Source of the DNA: Arthrobacter burdickii
GTDB lineage: Bacteria > Actinomycetota > Actinomycetes > Actinomycetales > Micrococcaceae
NCBI RefSeq assembly: GCF_030433645.1
Contig: NZ_JAROCG010000001.1
Span: 1,984,001-2,048,000, forward strand
Length of the DNA stretch: 64,000 nt
Direction: 5' to 3'
Part shown: positions 9,115 to 17,685 of the stretch, piece after piece
Layout of the letters: each line of letters begins with the position of its first letter
Position numbering within the stretch: the stretch's first letter is position 1
Translations under genes and position numbers: made by a program
The notes under the pieces: model-generated
The model's database searches: none
What the model was told of the DNA's origin: nothing
Seen by the model: the letters and a program-made list of their open reading frames with translations, nothing else

Positions 9115-10595
9115 CGCCTGGTGGGTTAGGAGCGGGTGACGCCGCGGGTGGGGGTCCAGGTGAGTTGGCCTTTTTGGAATTTCTGGGTGCAGGTCTTGGT
9201 GGTGGTGGAGCAGGTTTCGTTGGTGGTGGGGTAGCCGAGGGTGCCCTTTTCCCAGCCGGTGGCGCGCCAGGCGGCTCCGATGGCGCCGCTGGTGGGGTGG
9301 GCGCCGGTGGTGGGGGACCAGTGGATCTGGCCGCCCTGGAAGTTCTGGTAGCAGCCGCCGTTGACCAGTCCGCAGGCCTGGTTGCTGGTGGGGTAGCCGA
9401 GGGTTCCGGCTTCCCAGCGGGTCTTGCCCCAGGCGCTGTTGATCACGCCGCGGGTGGCGTAGGCGCCGGTGGTGGGGGACCAGTGGATCTGGCCCTTCTG
9501 GAAGTTCTGGTAGCAGCCGCCGTTGGTGAGCGCGCAGATCTCGCCGCTGGTGGGGTAGCCCAGGGTTCCGGTTTCCCAGCCGGTGGCGCGCCAGGCGGCT
9601 CCGATGGTGCCGTAGGTGGGGTTCGCTCCGGTGGTGGGGGACCAGTGGATCTGGCCGCCCTGGAAGTTCTGGTAGCAGCCGCCGTTGGTGAGTCCGCAGA
9701 CCTCGTTCGTGGTGGGGTAGCCGAGTTTTCCCTTTTCGCGGCTCAGTGCGCTCCAGGTGCTGTCGATCGCGCCGGCGGTGATGGCTGTTCCCGATGCCGG
9801 TGAGGTGTAGATGTTGCCCTTCTGGAAGGTCTGGAGGCAGCCGCCGTTGACGAGTCCGCAGATGGCGTTGCTGGTGGGGTAGCCGAGCCTGCCCTGTTCC
9901 CAGCCGCTGGCTCCCCACGCGGCGCTGATGGTGCCGCTGGTGATGTAGGCGCCGGTGGCCGAGGAGCGGTGCATCTTGCCGCCCTGGAAGTTCTGGTAGC
10001 AGCCGCCGTTGACGAGTCCGCAGACCTCGTTGTCGGTGGGGTAGCCCAGGGAGCCCTTCTCCCAGCCGGTCTGGCCCCAGGCCCGGCCGAAGGCGCCCCA
10101 GGTCGCGGAGGCGCCCGATGCTGCGCTCCAGTGGATCTGGCCGCCCTGGAAGTTCTGGTAGCAGCCGCCGTCGACCAACCCGCAGGCCTCGTTGGCGGTG
10201 GGGTAGCCGAGTTTGCTGTTCTCGCGGCCGAGGGAACTCCAGGTGCCGTCGATCGCTCCGAGGGTCAGTGCCGCTCCGGTGAGGGGGGTCCAGTAGATGT
10301 TGCCCTTCTGGAAGGACTGCACGCACCCGCTGTTCTTGAGACCGCAGGTCAGGTCGGTGACCGGGTAGCCGAGGGTTCCCTTCTCCCATCCGGATTTGCC
10401 CCAGGCGCTGTTGACGGCTCCCTGTGTGGCATGGGCTCCGGTGGCCTTGGTCCAGTGCACCTGTCCGTACTGGTAGTTCTGGTAGCAGCCGCCCTCGCTG
10501 ATCCCGCAGACCAGGGACGAGGTCGGGTTGCCGATATCCGGGGTCTGCTTAGCAGCAGCCGTCACCAACGGCCCCGCCACACCCGCCACCGACTG
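9114..10595. repeat. LGFP module, copy 1 (1,482 bp near-identical repeat)
   Basis: This stretch matches 11775-13256 at a constant offset of 2,661 bp. I saw one base difference (C at 9246 versus T at 11907, synonymous in a lysine codon); the encoded protein parts are identical in all residues. It encodes the C-terminal LGFP-repeat half of the GH25 protein plus 12 bp beyond its stop codon. Confidence 0.95.
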
Positions 10596-11744
10596 CACCT
10601 GCGAGTTGACGGCGAAGGCGGACAGCTCGGCCGCCGTTCCGCGCCAGACGTTGGAGTCACCGACGAAGGGGCCGGTGCTGCTGTACTGCCACACCGCATA
10701 GGACGACCACCCGTTGGGTAGCAGGCCGGCCGATGTCTGTCCGTAGGCGGCGATGTGCAGGGGGTGGTCGGCGAACGCTCCCGAATTGCCGGTGCACGTG
10801 GCCCACCAGTCCGTCGTCGTGTAGATCATGGGCACACGTCCCGTCAGGGTGCGCACCGTCGAGGAGAAGTCCCGAAGCCACGCGACCATCTGCGCCGCCG
10901 ACATGTTGTAGCAGGAATTGCCGAGCGAAGGGTACGGGTTGTATTCGATGTCCAGGAGCGGGGGAAGGGTCCGTCCGTCGGCCGACCAGCCTCCGCCGTT
11001 ACGCACGAAATAGGTGGCCTGCTCGGCTCCGGAGGATCCTGTCGTCGGGATGGCGAAGTGGTATGCCCCACGGATCATCCCCGCGGCTGCCGCTCCGCCG
11101 TACTGGTCGGAGTAGAACGGGTTGACGTACCCGGTGCCTTCCGTCGCCTTCACATAGGCGAACACCGACCCCTGGGCCCGGGCAGTGGCCCAGTCGACGT
11201 AGCCCTGATGGCTGCTGACATCCATCCCCTGGATGCCCGCCGGACGCCACGTGGCCGCCAAGCCTCCGAACTGGTCCGTCGAGGACTGCTGCGACAGCAG
11301 GGGTGCTGCGACCTGCGCGTTGCCCGTCGCCGAGATCCGCTCCAGCCCCTGGCCCATGTGCGCATTGCCCCGACCGCGGAGTGCGTCGGCCGCCGAGGGG
11401 GACGCGACGGACGCCGCACCGTCCTTGGGCGGGACGGCATCGGCCGTCGCCGGTGCCGGCGTCACCGCTTTCGGCGTCACCGCTTCCGACGACGACGCGG
11501 ACGGAGCCGGTGTGGGCTCTGCGGCCGGAACGGGGTCAGCGGTAGGTGCGGTGTCAGCCGTTCCCGCTTCCCCGCCATCGGTCTTCGCCTCGGCAGCAGG
11601 CACTGACGGTTCGGCCGTCGGGCCGGGCTGGGTGAGCGGAGACGGAAGAATCGGCTCCGAGGCGACCGCCGGCAATGGCGAGAGCGTCAGGGCCCCGAGA
11701 AAGGCCGCGGTCGCCAGCTTGGCTGTCAGGGAAAACGGGTGCAT
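9126..11744 (-). CDS. Secreted GH25 lysozyme with LGFP repeats
   Basis: Extracellular 1,4-beta-N-acetylmuramidase anchored to the cell wall or medium glycans. Order: signal peptide (hydrophobic run then AVASEP), about 110 residues rich in Ala/Pro/Thr/Ser, a GH25 domain (GMDVSSHQGYVDW near residue 170, FAYVKATEGT, catalytic acid region PPLLDIEYNPY), then eight LGFP units (GTLGYP, KLGYP, SLGYP, RLGYP and so on) each with a C-x-x-GGC core. The ATG at 11744 has GAGGA upstream; in-frame starts at 11759 and TTG 11765 are alternatives. The LGFP half is identical to that of the neighbouring protease. Confidence 0.9.
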   Translation of the reverse strand: MHPFSLTAKLATAAFLGALTLSPLPAVASEPILPSPLTQPGPTAEPSVPAAEAKTDGGEAGTADTAPTADPVPAAEPTPAPSASSSEAVTPKAVTPAPATADAVPPKDGAASVASPSAADALRGRGNAHMGQGLERISATGNAQVAAPLLSQQSSTDQFGGLAATWRPAGIQGMDVSSHQGYVDWATARAQGSVFAYVKATEGTGYVNPFYSDQYGGAAAAGMIRGAYHFAIPTTGSSGAEQATYFVRNGGGWSADGRTLPPLLDIEYNPYPSLGNSCYNMSAAQMVAWLRDFSSTVRTLTGRVPMIYTTTDWWATCTGNSGAFADHPLHIAAYGQTSAGLLPNGWSSYAVWQYSSTGPFVGDSNVWRGTAAELSAFAVNSQVQSVAGVAGPLVTAAAKQTPDIGNPTSSLVCGISEGGCYQNYQYGQVHWTKATGAHATQGAVNSAWGKSGWEKGTLGYPVTDLTCGLKNSGCVQSFQKGNIYWTPLTGAALTLGAIDGTWSSLGRENSKLGYPTANEACGLVDGGCYQNFQGGQIHWSAASGASATWGAFGRAWGQTGWEKGSLGYPTDNEVCGLVNGGCYQNFQGGKMHRSSATGAYITSGTISAAWGASGWEQGRLGYPTSNAICGLVNGGCLQTFQKGNIYTSPASGTAITAGAIDSTWSALSREKGKLGYPTTNEVCGLTNGGCYQNFQGGQIHWSPTTGANPTYGTIGAAWRATGWETGTLGYPTSGEICALTNGGCYQNFQKGQIHWSPTTGAYATRGVINSAWGKTRWEAGTLGYPTSNQACGLVNGGCYQNFQGGQIHWSPTTGAHPTSGAIGAAWRATGWEKGTLGYPTTNETCSTTTKTCTQKFQKGQLTWTPTRGVTRS

Positions 11745-11774
11745 GTCGAAAGTCCTCATCGTCAACGCGGTTAG

Positions 11775-13256
11775 GCGCCTGGTGGGTTAGGAGCGGGTGA
11801 CGCCGCGGGTGGGGGTCCAGGTGAGTTGGCCTTTTTGGAATTTCTGGGTGCAGGTCTTGGTGGTGGTGGAGCAGGTTTCGTTGGTGGTGGGGTAGCCGAG
11901 GGTGCCTTTTTCCCAGCCGGTGGCGCGCCAGGCGGCTCCGATGGCGCCGCTGGTGGGGTGGGCGCCGGTGGTGGGGGACCAGTGGATCTGGCCGCCCTGG
12001 AAGTTCTGGTAGCAGCCGCCGTTGACCAGTCCGCAGGCCTGGTTGCTGGTGGGGTAGCCGAGGGTTCCGGCTTCCCAGCGGGTCTTGCCCCAGGCGCTGT
12101 TGATCACGCCGCGGGTGGCGTAGGCGCCGGTGGTGGGGGACCAGTGGATCTGGCCCTTCTGGAAGTTCTGGTAGCAGCCGCCGTTGGTGAGCGCGCAGAT
12201 CTCGCCGCTGGTGGGGTAGCCCAGGGTTCCGGTTTCCCAGCCGGTGGCGCGCCAGGCGGCTCCGATGGTGCCGTAGGTGGGGTTCGCTCCGGTGGTGGGG
12301 GACCAGTGGATCTGGCCGCCCTGGAAGTTCTGGTAGCAGCCGCCGTTGGTGAGTCCGCAGACCTCGTTCGTGGTGGGGTAGCCGAGTTTTCCCTTTTCGC
12401 GGCTCAGTGCGCTCCAGGTGCTGTCGATCGCGCCGGCGGTGATGGCTGTTCCCGATGCCGGTGAGGTGTAGATGTTGCCCTTCTGGAAGGTCTGGAGGCA
12501 GCCGCCGTTGACGAGTCCGCAGATGGCGTTGCTGGTGGGGTAGCCGAGCCTGCCCTGTTCCCAGCCGCTGGCTCCCCACGCGGCGCTGATGGTGCCGCTG
12601 GTGATGTAGGCGCCGGTGGCCGAGGAGCGGTGCATCTTGCCGCCCTGGAAGTTCTGGTAGCAGCCGCCGTTGACGAGTCCGCAGACCTCGTTGTCGGTGG
12701 GGTAGCCCAGGGAGCCCTTCTCCCAGCCGGTCTGGCCCCAGGCCCGGCCGAAGGCGCCCCAGGTCGCGGAGGCGCCCGATGCTGCGCTCCAGTGGATCTG
12801 GCCGCCCTGGAAGTTCTGGTAGCAGCCGCCGTCGACCAACCCGCAGGCCTCGTTGGCGGTGGGGTAGCCGAGTTTGCTGTTCTCGCGGCCGAGGGAACTC
12901 CAGGTGCCGTCGATCGCTCCGAGGGTCAGTGCCGCTCCGGTGAGGGGGGTCCAGTAGATGTTGCCCTTCTGGAAGGACTGCACGCACCCGCTGTTCTTGA
13001 GACCGCAGGTCAGGTCGGTGACCGGGTAGCCGAGGGTTCCCTTCTCCCATCCGGATTTGCCCCAGGCGCTGTTGACGGCTCCCTGTGTGGCATGGGCTCC
13101 GGTGGCCTTGGTCCAGTGCACCTGTCCGTACTGGTAGTTCTGGTAGCAGCCGCCCTCGCTGATCCCGCAGACCAGGGACGAGGTCGGGTTGCCGATATCC
13201 GGGGTCTGCTTAGCAGCAGCCGTCACCAACGGCCCCGCCACACCCGCCACCGACTG
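11775..13256. repeat. LGFP module, copy 2 (1,482 bp near-identical repeat)
   Basis: Second copy of the 9114-10595 sequence, encoding the C-terminal half of the metzincin protease. The identity starts 12 bp after the stop codon, inside the intergenic spacer, and ends at the VQSVAGVAGP codons where the two N-terminal halves become unrelated. Confidence 0.95.
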
Positions 13257-14750
13257 GACGGGATCGATCGTGACGCGGGCATCCGTGTTGTTGACGTAGT
13301 CGATGCGGATCTTTGTACCGGAGTGCGTGGTGAAGGTTTGGCCCGCCTGCCATGCCAGCGACGTGTTGCCCCATCCCGAGATGCCGCTGTTGGGCGTGAG
13401 CACGATGGAGGCATTGCCGGACCATCCGAGGATGTCCTGCTTGGTGATCTTGACTCCGCGGTTGCCGTTGACGGCTGTCTGCGCGTCGTCGCCCACAGGG
13501 GCCCGGAGTTCGAGGTAGTAGACCTCGCCACTCACGGGATCCGTGAACTTCGCCGCACGGTTGCTCGATGTTCCCGCCCAGGGGCGGAGGATTACCTGGC
13601 GAGAGTCGGTCAGCTTCCCGACGTTCTGGACGTCGCCGGCCGTTCCGAAGCCGCCGTACTCCCAGAGGAAGGCGTTGATGCGAGGCGAGCTGACCTGGGC
13701 AAAGCCCATGAGGTCCGAGGTGTCGCCGTATTCGGAGGACCAGCAGGCAGGGTCGGCCCAGGATCCGCCGGAGCGCGGGACGTCGGAGCGCCCGTTGGTG
13801 CAGGCGAGGGAGTTCGCGTGGTGCAGCCCGAGGACGTGGCCGAACTCGTGCGTCACGACATTGTTGGTGAGCGCCGAGGGGTACGGCATGATGATGCGGC
13901 CGCTGGTGTCGCTGTCCGTGAAGCCACCGCCGAGGATGCCCCAGGATCCGTTGTAGTTGAGGTCCGCGTGCGGGACGAAGATCACGAGGGCCTCGTACGG
14001 CCGGTACTGCCAGTTCAGTTCCTTCGTCACGGTCGCCATGATCGTGCCGTACGAGTCGGTGATCCGCGCGGCGGAGACGTGGCGGTACTCGTTCACCTTG
14101 GTCATGGAGATTTGACCGGCAGAAGCTGTGTTCCAGTACGCGCTGGTCTTCGTGATCGAGTTGCGCGCCGCGGTCATGTTGATCGCGTCGGTGTCGGCCT
14201 TGGTCTTTCCTGCGAGCTGCACCGTCACGAGGGTGACCTTGAAGTCGCCCGAGCGCGGTCCGATGGCCGCGGTCCCGGCGCTGCCGTCGATGTTCAGGGG
14301 TGATGCCGTCTTGAGCGGGGTGACGGGTTGGGCGAAGTGTTCGCCGTACCGGGCGTTGGAGTCCGGGTCGTCGAGCGGGTTCCAGTTCAGGTCCGGAACG
14401 AAGGACGTGACTTTGTCCTGTGCGGGCGCCTGGTTGGCAGTCGCTGCTGCGCCCTCACTCGGTTGTGCCGTGGGCTTCGTGGCGCCCGTGCCGGCCGGAG
14501 CCGGCGCGGCAGGAGCGGTGGTCACACCCGGAGCAGGAGACGCAGCCGGAGCGGGAGACGCACTCGGAGCAGGAGCGGCACTCGGAGCGGTGGCCGGAGC
14601 CGGAGCAGTCGAGGGCACGGTCGGAGCGGCCGTCGAGGAGGGGACCGGCGCCGGTACGGCGTCGTTGGCTACTGCAGGAACCGCGCTGCCCAGGAGACCG
14701 AAGGACAGTAGAGCGGCGCACAGTAGCCGGGCGGGGGAGGGCAAGGTCAC
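11787..14750 (-). CDS. Secreted metzincin-type protease with LGFP repeats
   Basis: Exported zinc metalloprotease, about 987 residues. A signal peptide (LLCAALLSFGLLGSAVPAVA) is followed by an Ala/Pro-rich linker, then the catalytic domain with VVTHEFGHVLGLHH (HExxHxxxxxH zinc ligands) and a downstream DLMGF Met-turn. This resembles gametolysin/reprolysin-like M11/M12 proteases. A beta-rich segment and eight LGFP repeats follow. I prefer the GTG at 14750, which has GGAG 6-7 bp upstream and starts right before the signal peptide; a GTG at 14831 adds 27 unlikely residues. The gene follows the GH25 gene's pattern and may share its wall-binding target. Confidence 0.88.
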   Translation of the reverse strand: MTLPSPARLLCAALLSFGLLGSAVPAVANDAVPAPVPSSTAAPTVPSTAPAPATAPSAAPAPSASPAPAASPAPGVTTAPAAPAPAGTGATKPTAQPSEGAAATANQAPAQDKVTSFVPDLNWNPLDDPDSNARYGEHFAQPVTPLKTASPLNIDGSAGTAAIGPRSGDFKVTLVTVQLAGKTKADTDAINMTAARNSITKTSAYWNTASAGQISMTKVNEYRHVSAARITDSYGTIMATVTKELNWQYRPYEALVIFVPHADLNYNGSWGILGGGFTDSDTSGRIIMPYPSALTNNVVTHEFGHVLGLHHANSLACTNGRSDVPRSGGSWADPACWSSEYGDTSDLMGFAQVSSPRINAFLWEYGGFGTAGDVQNVGKLTDSRQVILRPWAGTSSNRAAKFTDPVSGEVYYLELRAPVGDDAQTAVNGNRGVKITKQDILGWSGNASIVLTPNSGISGWGNTSLAWQAGQTFTTHSGTKIRIDYVNNTDARVTIDPVQSVAGVAGPLVTAAAKQTPDIGNPTSSLVCGISEGGCYQNYQYGQVHWTKATGAHATQGAVNSAWGKSGWEKGTLGYPVTDLTCGLKNSGCVQSFQKGNIYWTPLTGAALTLGAIDGTWSSLGRENSKLGYPTANEACGLVDGGCYQNFQGGQIHWSAASGASATWGAFGRAWGQTGWEKGSLGYPTDNEVCGLVNGGCYQNFQGGKMHRSSATGAYITSGTISAAWGASGWEQGRLGYPTSNAICGLVNGGCLQTFQKGNIYTSPASGTAITAGAIDSTWSALSREKGKLGYPTTNEVCGLTNGGCYQNFQGGQIHWSPTTGANPTYGTIGAAWRATGWETGTLGYPTSGEICALTNGGCYQNFQKGQIHWSPTTGAYATRGVINSAWGKTRWEAGTLGYPTSNQACGLVNGGCYQNFQGGQIHWSPTTGAHPTSGAIGAAWRATGWEKGTLGYPTTNETCSTTTKTCTQKFQKGQLTWTPTRGVTRS

Positions 14751-15067
14751 GGGTTTCTCCAGCAGAATCCGGGCGTCAGCCAGCTGAGTGAATCTCGAGA
14801 AGACTACATATCTGTTACGAATGGGACTCACGTTTCGGATGTGAAAGCGGAATCTTAGGTAAAACCTGCGGCTGCCCCGGCATTCCTCCCGGCGTGTTGA
14901 TGCGTCTGGGGCGTGATACGCGGCACGTTCTTGCGGGACGCGTACTTATGCACAGGGCCTCCAGCGTCTAGTCGCGCCGGTCGGCGTTCAGTAGGGTGTG
15001 GAGCGGCGGGAGCCACCAGGCTTCGGCCGTCACGCCGGCGTCGGCGTGCGGATGTGCGGAGGTATCC

Positions 15068-15327
15068 ATGGATGCTGTGCGCCTGGTCGAGGGCGAGGTA
15101 CGCGAACTCATCCGCAGGCGCGGCCTGGACCCCTCCCTGCAGATCTCCGAAGTGCAGCTCCTCGTCAACGACGCCATCGCCGACTACGAGGAGCGCTCCG
15201 TCCGGGGCGTCCTTCCGCCGCTGGGAAGGATCGACGTCGCGCGCCGACAGATCTATGACGCCGTGGCCGGATTCGGGGTTCTGCAGCCCTACCTCGACGA
15301 TCCGTCCGTGGAGGAGATGTGGATCAA
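15068..15327 (+). pseudogene. cpaF: Tad pilus ATPase CpaF/TadA, 5' fragment
   Basis: Codons 1-86 of the secretion ATPase that powers Tad/Flp pilus assembly. The ATG at 15068 has GGAGG 7 bp upstream. The fragment (DAVRLVEGEVRELIRRRG ... DPSVEEMWIN) stops matching the family after the tryptophan-isoleucine codons, then runs 13 nonsense codons to a stop at 15367. The rest of the gene resumes at 23772. Joining 15068-15327 to 23780-24746 gives an unbroken 408-residue protein reading EEMWINAPSEVYVAR, the family's expected sequence, so integration of element 1 split the gene. Confidence 0.93.
15320..15327. other. attL core of element 1
   Basis: The octamer TGGATCAA occurs at the left host/element junction and again at 23772-23779 at the right junction. 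Neighbouring bases differ on both sides, so the shared core is 8 bp, a normal overlap size for tyrosine recombinases. Confidence 0.75.
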
Positions 15328-15361
15328 CTCTTCCTGCGCGGTATCGTGCCTAGTCAGGTCC

Positions 15362-15616
15362 CTATAGAACGGCGGTTGTCCGCCCAGAGTCCGCAAGAAC
15401 GCCCAAAGACTCGCGCATCATGTCCGAGGCAGCGCTTCTCGTACGGTCTTCAGCCGTAGGCCAAAGATGGCTGTAAGTGTTCAGTGTCGTGCTGGCAGTT
15501 GCATGTCCCATCGCCCTTTGGACGGTCACGACATCGCACCCAGAGGCGATAAGTCCGGACGCGTAGAAGTGCCGGCAGTCGTGCAATCGGAGGCCGACTA
15601 GATCCTCGGCTTTCAT
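15362..15616 (-). pseudogene. Tyrosine integrase, C-terminal remnant
   Basis: 84 residues matching the end of a phage integrase catalytic domain: LHDCRHFYASGLIASG (HxxR), VQRAMGHATASTTLNTYSHLW with the GH pair and catalytic tyrosine. The N-terminal and core-binding domains are missing; upstream in its reading direction the sequence changes abruptly into a tail-fibre fragment on the other strand at about 15617-15625. It is different in sequence from the integrase at the other end. Confidence 0.85.
15388..15399. promoter_or_regulatory. Putative integrase arm-type site, left end
   Basis: AGTCCGCAAGAA lies 60 bp inside the left junction and recurs exactly at 23655-23666 inside the right junction. 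Placement near both ends fits integrase arm-binding sites. Confidence 0.5.
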
Positions 15617-15618
15617 GA

Positions 15619-16593
15619 TGGCACAACGCGACTGTTCACTTCACCGGCTCGATCTTCCAGGGTAATAAGGGGACCGATCTGAAGTTCGACGGGGTCACGA
15701 ACTATCCGTCGAACGACGTGCGCTTCATGAACACGAAGATGGAAGGCGGGTCGGGCTCTTACCCGTTCATCGACGACGCCTATTCCCAGAATTGTGTCTT
15801 CGTCGGCCTGAGCATCAGCGCCAACGCATCCCGCAATGGGACACTCATCCTGAAGAACACGAAGACGGGTATCGGCCGACCGACGACCTACACAGCGTCT
15901 ACGTTCAACTCGGAGTCCACTCTTGTCCCCCGGTATATCGACCATCAGGGCGGCGCGCTCATGCTCTCTGGTGTCTCGTTCACTGGCGGGTCTGCGAGCA
16001 CTGCCGCCGAAATCATCAGGGTTGGAGCAAGCGTTGGCAGGGCCGGCCTGGTCTTCGCCGGTTATACCGGGAACAGGGATGTCGTGGTTGTGAACGACCT
16101 CAGGCAATCGCCCAGGCTCTACAGCAAGGGCGTGGTGTCCCCGTCGCTGGTTGGCGTGAACACCACCGGGACGGCGGGGTACGTGAACAACCTCCCGTAC
16201 ATCAACTTCGATCCGACGACCGAGCAGGAAGCTCGTTTCGCGGTCGTCGTGCCTGGTGATGCGATCCCCGGAAGTAGGGCGCGGGTTGTGTTGACGTACT
16301 ACTCGAACACGATCGGTGGCGCGGTTGTGTGGCGCGTGGCGACAAATGACTCGCTCTCACCCGATGCCGCCCTGAATGGGTCGGTCGCTACGGCTGCGAC
16401 GAACTACGACGCCCCGGCACACACCCCTGGCAACGCTCAGAAGATCCAACGGGTCAGCGTCCTGGCCGGTGGCGTGCGGCCGGGTGACCTACTGGGCTTC
16501 AGGGTAATCAGGGTCGCGGGAGACGCGGCTGACACGTTGGCCGATAACGCCCGCATCGTCGGCGTTACCGTGCAATACGAACGCGAGTTCTAG
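15619..16593 (+). pseudogene. Phage tail-fibre-like protein, C-terminal remnant
   Basis: An open frame without a credible start runs from the deletion junction to a stop at 16591-16593. The first 100 residues alternate short beta-strand-like units (HFTGSIFQGNKGTDL, RFMNTKMEGGSG) as in right-handed beta-helix or pectate-lyase-like phage fibre and pre-neck proteins; the last 110 look like a beta-sandwich. Ala/Gly/Thr/Val content is high. The joint to the integrase remnant implies an internal deletion of the ancestral prophage. Exact family not identified. Confidence 0.6.
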
Positions 16594-16606
16594 CCGCGAC
16601 GCTGTG

Positions 16607-16634
16607 GCGACCCATCTCTTCGAGGGTGGGGCGC
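16607..16634. terminator. Hairpin after the tail-fibre remnant
   Basis: GCGACCCATC pairs imperfectly with GGGTGGGGCGC around TCTTCGAG. The sequence is a diverged copy of the hairpin at 17621-17648, suggesting a duplicated phage terminator. Confidence 0.55.
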
Positions 16635-16653
16635 TACAGCCTGCTTCAATCTG

Positions 16654-17217
16654 CTAAAGCAGTGAGCCTTGGAAGATCGCGTCCTTGCCGGAGAAGGACG
16701 GATCCATTATTTCCATCTGGATTTGGCCAGCATCCGCTGCCGCGATCCCGTAAGCCACCTGGCCCGTCTGGGTGCTTCCAGGGAGCATCGTTGAGAGAAT
16801 GCTGGAACCAATACCCACCTCAACATCGCTCGCGAGTTGGGCTTGCGTGCCCGCAGCTCCAACCCGCACCGTCGGACCGCCCATAATTCCTGCCTCTATC
16901 TCTTCAGCGCTGTTATTTACCGCCGTGATCGTGAAGACTGCGTACTGCCCTTCGACAGCTCCGTAGGCAGACGGGGAGGCGGGCTTAAATCCATCAAAAG
17001 TGACCGTGACGGCAACGCCACTATCGAAAGTGACGGTATCGCCGAAAGCAGCGGTGCGGCTCGATACGGCTTCGGTCGTTTCGGCTGGTGCTGAGGTTGC
17101 GGCCGCGTCTGCGGCTGGTGCCTCGCTCGCCGGCGTGACGGTCGGAGTCGACCCGCTACAACCTGTGAGGCCGAGCCCCATGATGAGTGCGGTGGTAAGT
17201 GCCAGTCTTCTCTTCAA
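16654..17217 (-). CDS. DUF4352-like lipoprotein
   Basis: 187 residues: a basic start, hydrophobic segment, and lipobox LTGCSG, then a Thr/Ala/Pro-rich linker and a beta-sandwich domain with FGDTVTFDSGVAVTV and FTITAVNNS, typical of the DUF4352 / telomere-repeat-binding-like immunoglobulin fold. I choose the TTG at 17217 because AGGGG lies 8 bp upstream and it starts directly before the signal sequence. Such lipoproteins recur in actinobacterial prophages and are candidates for superinfection exclusion, which is inference here. It lies opposite to the tail-fibre remnant. Confidence 0.75.
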   Translation of the reverse strand: MKRRLALTTALIMGLGLTGCSGSTPTVTPASEAPAADAAATSAPAETTEAVSSRTAAFGDTVTFDSGVAVTVTFDGFKPASPSAYGAVEGQYAVFTITAVNNSAEEIEAGIMGGPTVRVGAAGTQAQLASDVEVGIGSSILSTMLPGSTQTGQVAYGIAAADAGQIQMEIMDPSFSGKDAIFQGSLL

Positions 17218-17411
17218 TGTGATCCCCTGGTTTAGCCCCTGTGGGCTGATACGGTAGCTCTCCGCGTCCGTGCGGAGAAGGCTTTTGAAGCCTACGGGTA
17301 AGTTGTGACATTTCTTGCATATCAAGTAGTTCGCGGCAATCGAAACGCAGGGACCGAGCAATCACGGGGGTCACGGCCTAGCGCCGCACCCATCCTTCCC
17401 GCCAAGCGTCG

Positions 17412-17606
17412 ATGTTGACATCCTTACCTGCTACGGTGCATGAGACTCACCGGCTCAACATTGAGGACCCGTCACGGCTGAAGACGCACGCTACGCTGCT
17501 CAAAGCTATTGCAGAAGAGGTTGGGAATGACGCCGGTAGGTACAGTCTCACCGACCTCGCTCAGGCCTATAACCTCGTCGTGTCTGCGTACCCACCGCAG
17601 AGCTAG
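17412..17606 (+). CDS. Small hypothetical protein
   Basis: 64 codons (first ATG at 17412; an internal GTG at the VHETHR position is a possible alternative start). The product is mostly helical, with AYNLVVSAYPPQS at the end. No convincing ribosome-binding site is present at either start. A strong terminator follows at 17621. I do not recognise the family; its place between the lipoprotein and the terminator suggests a phage-derived small gene. Confidence 0.45.
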   Translation: MLTSLPATVHETHRLNIEDPSRLKTHATLLKAIAEEVGNDAGRYSLTDLAQAYNLVVSAYPPQS

Positions 17607-17620
17607 ACCCCGGCACGACA

Positions 17621-17655
17621 GCGCCCTACCTCTTTGAAGGTGGGGCGCTTCTTTC
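17621..17655 (+). terminator. Rho-independent terminator
   Basis: GCGCCCTACCT pairs with AGGTGGGGCGC (one wobble) around CTTTGA and is followed by TTCTTTCG. Confidence 0.75.
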
Positions 17656-17685
17656 GTCAACACGGCATGCAACTTGGCTTGCTTC

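Noticed and set aside
12630-14303. Long plus-strand open frame opposite the metzincin protease
   Set aside because: Shadow of the LGFP and protease coding strand; the LGFP part repeats identically opposite both copies.
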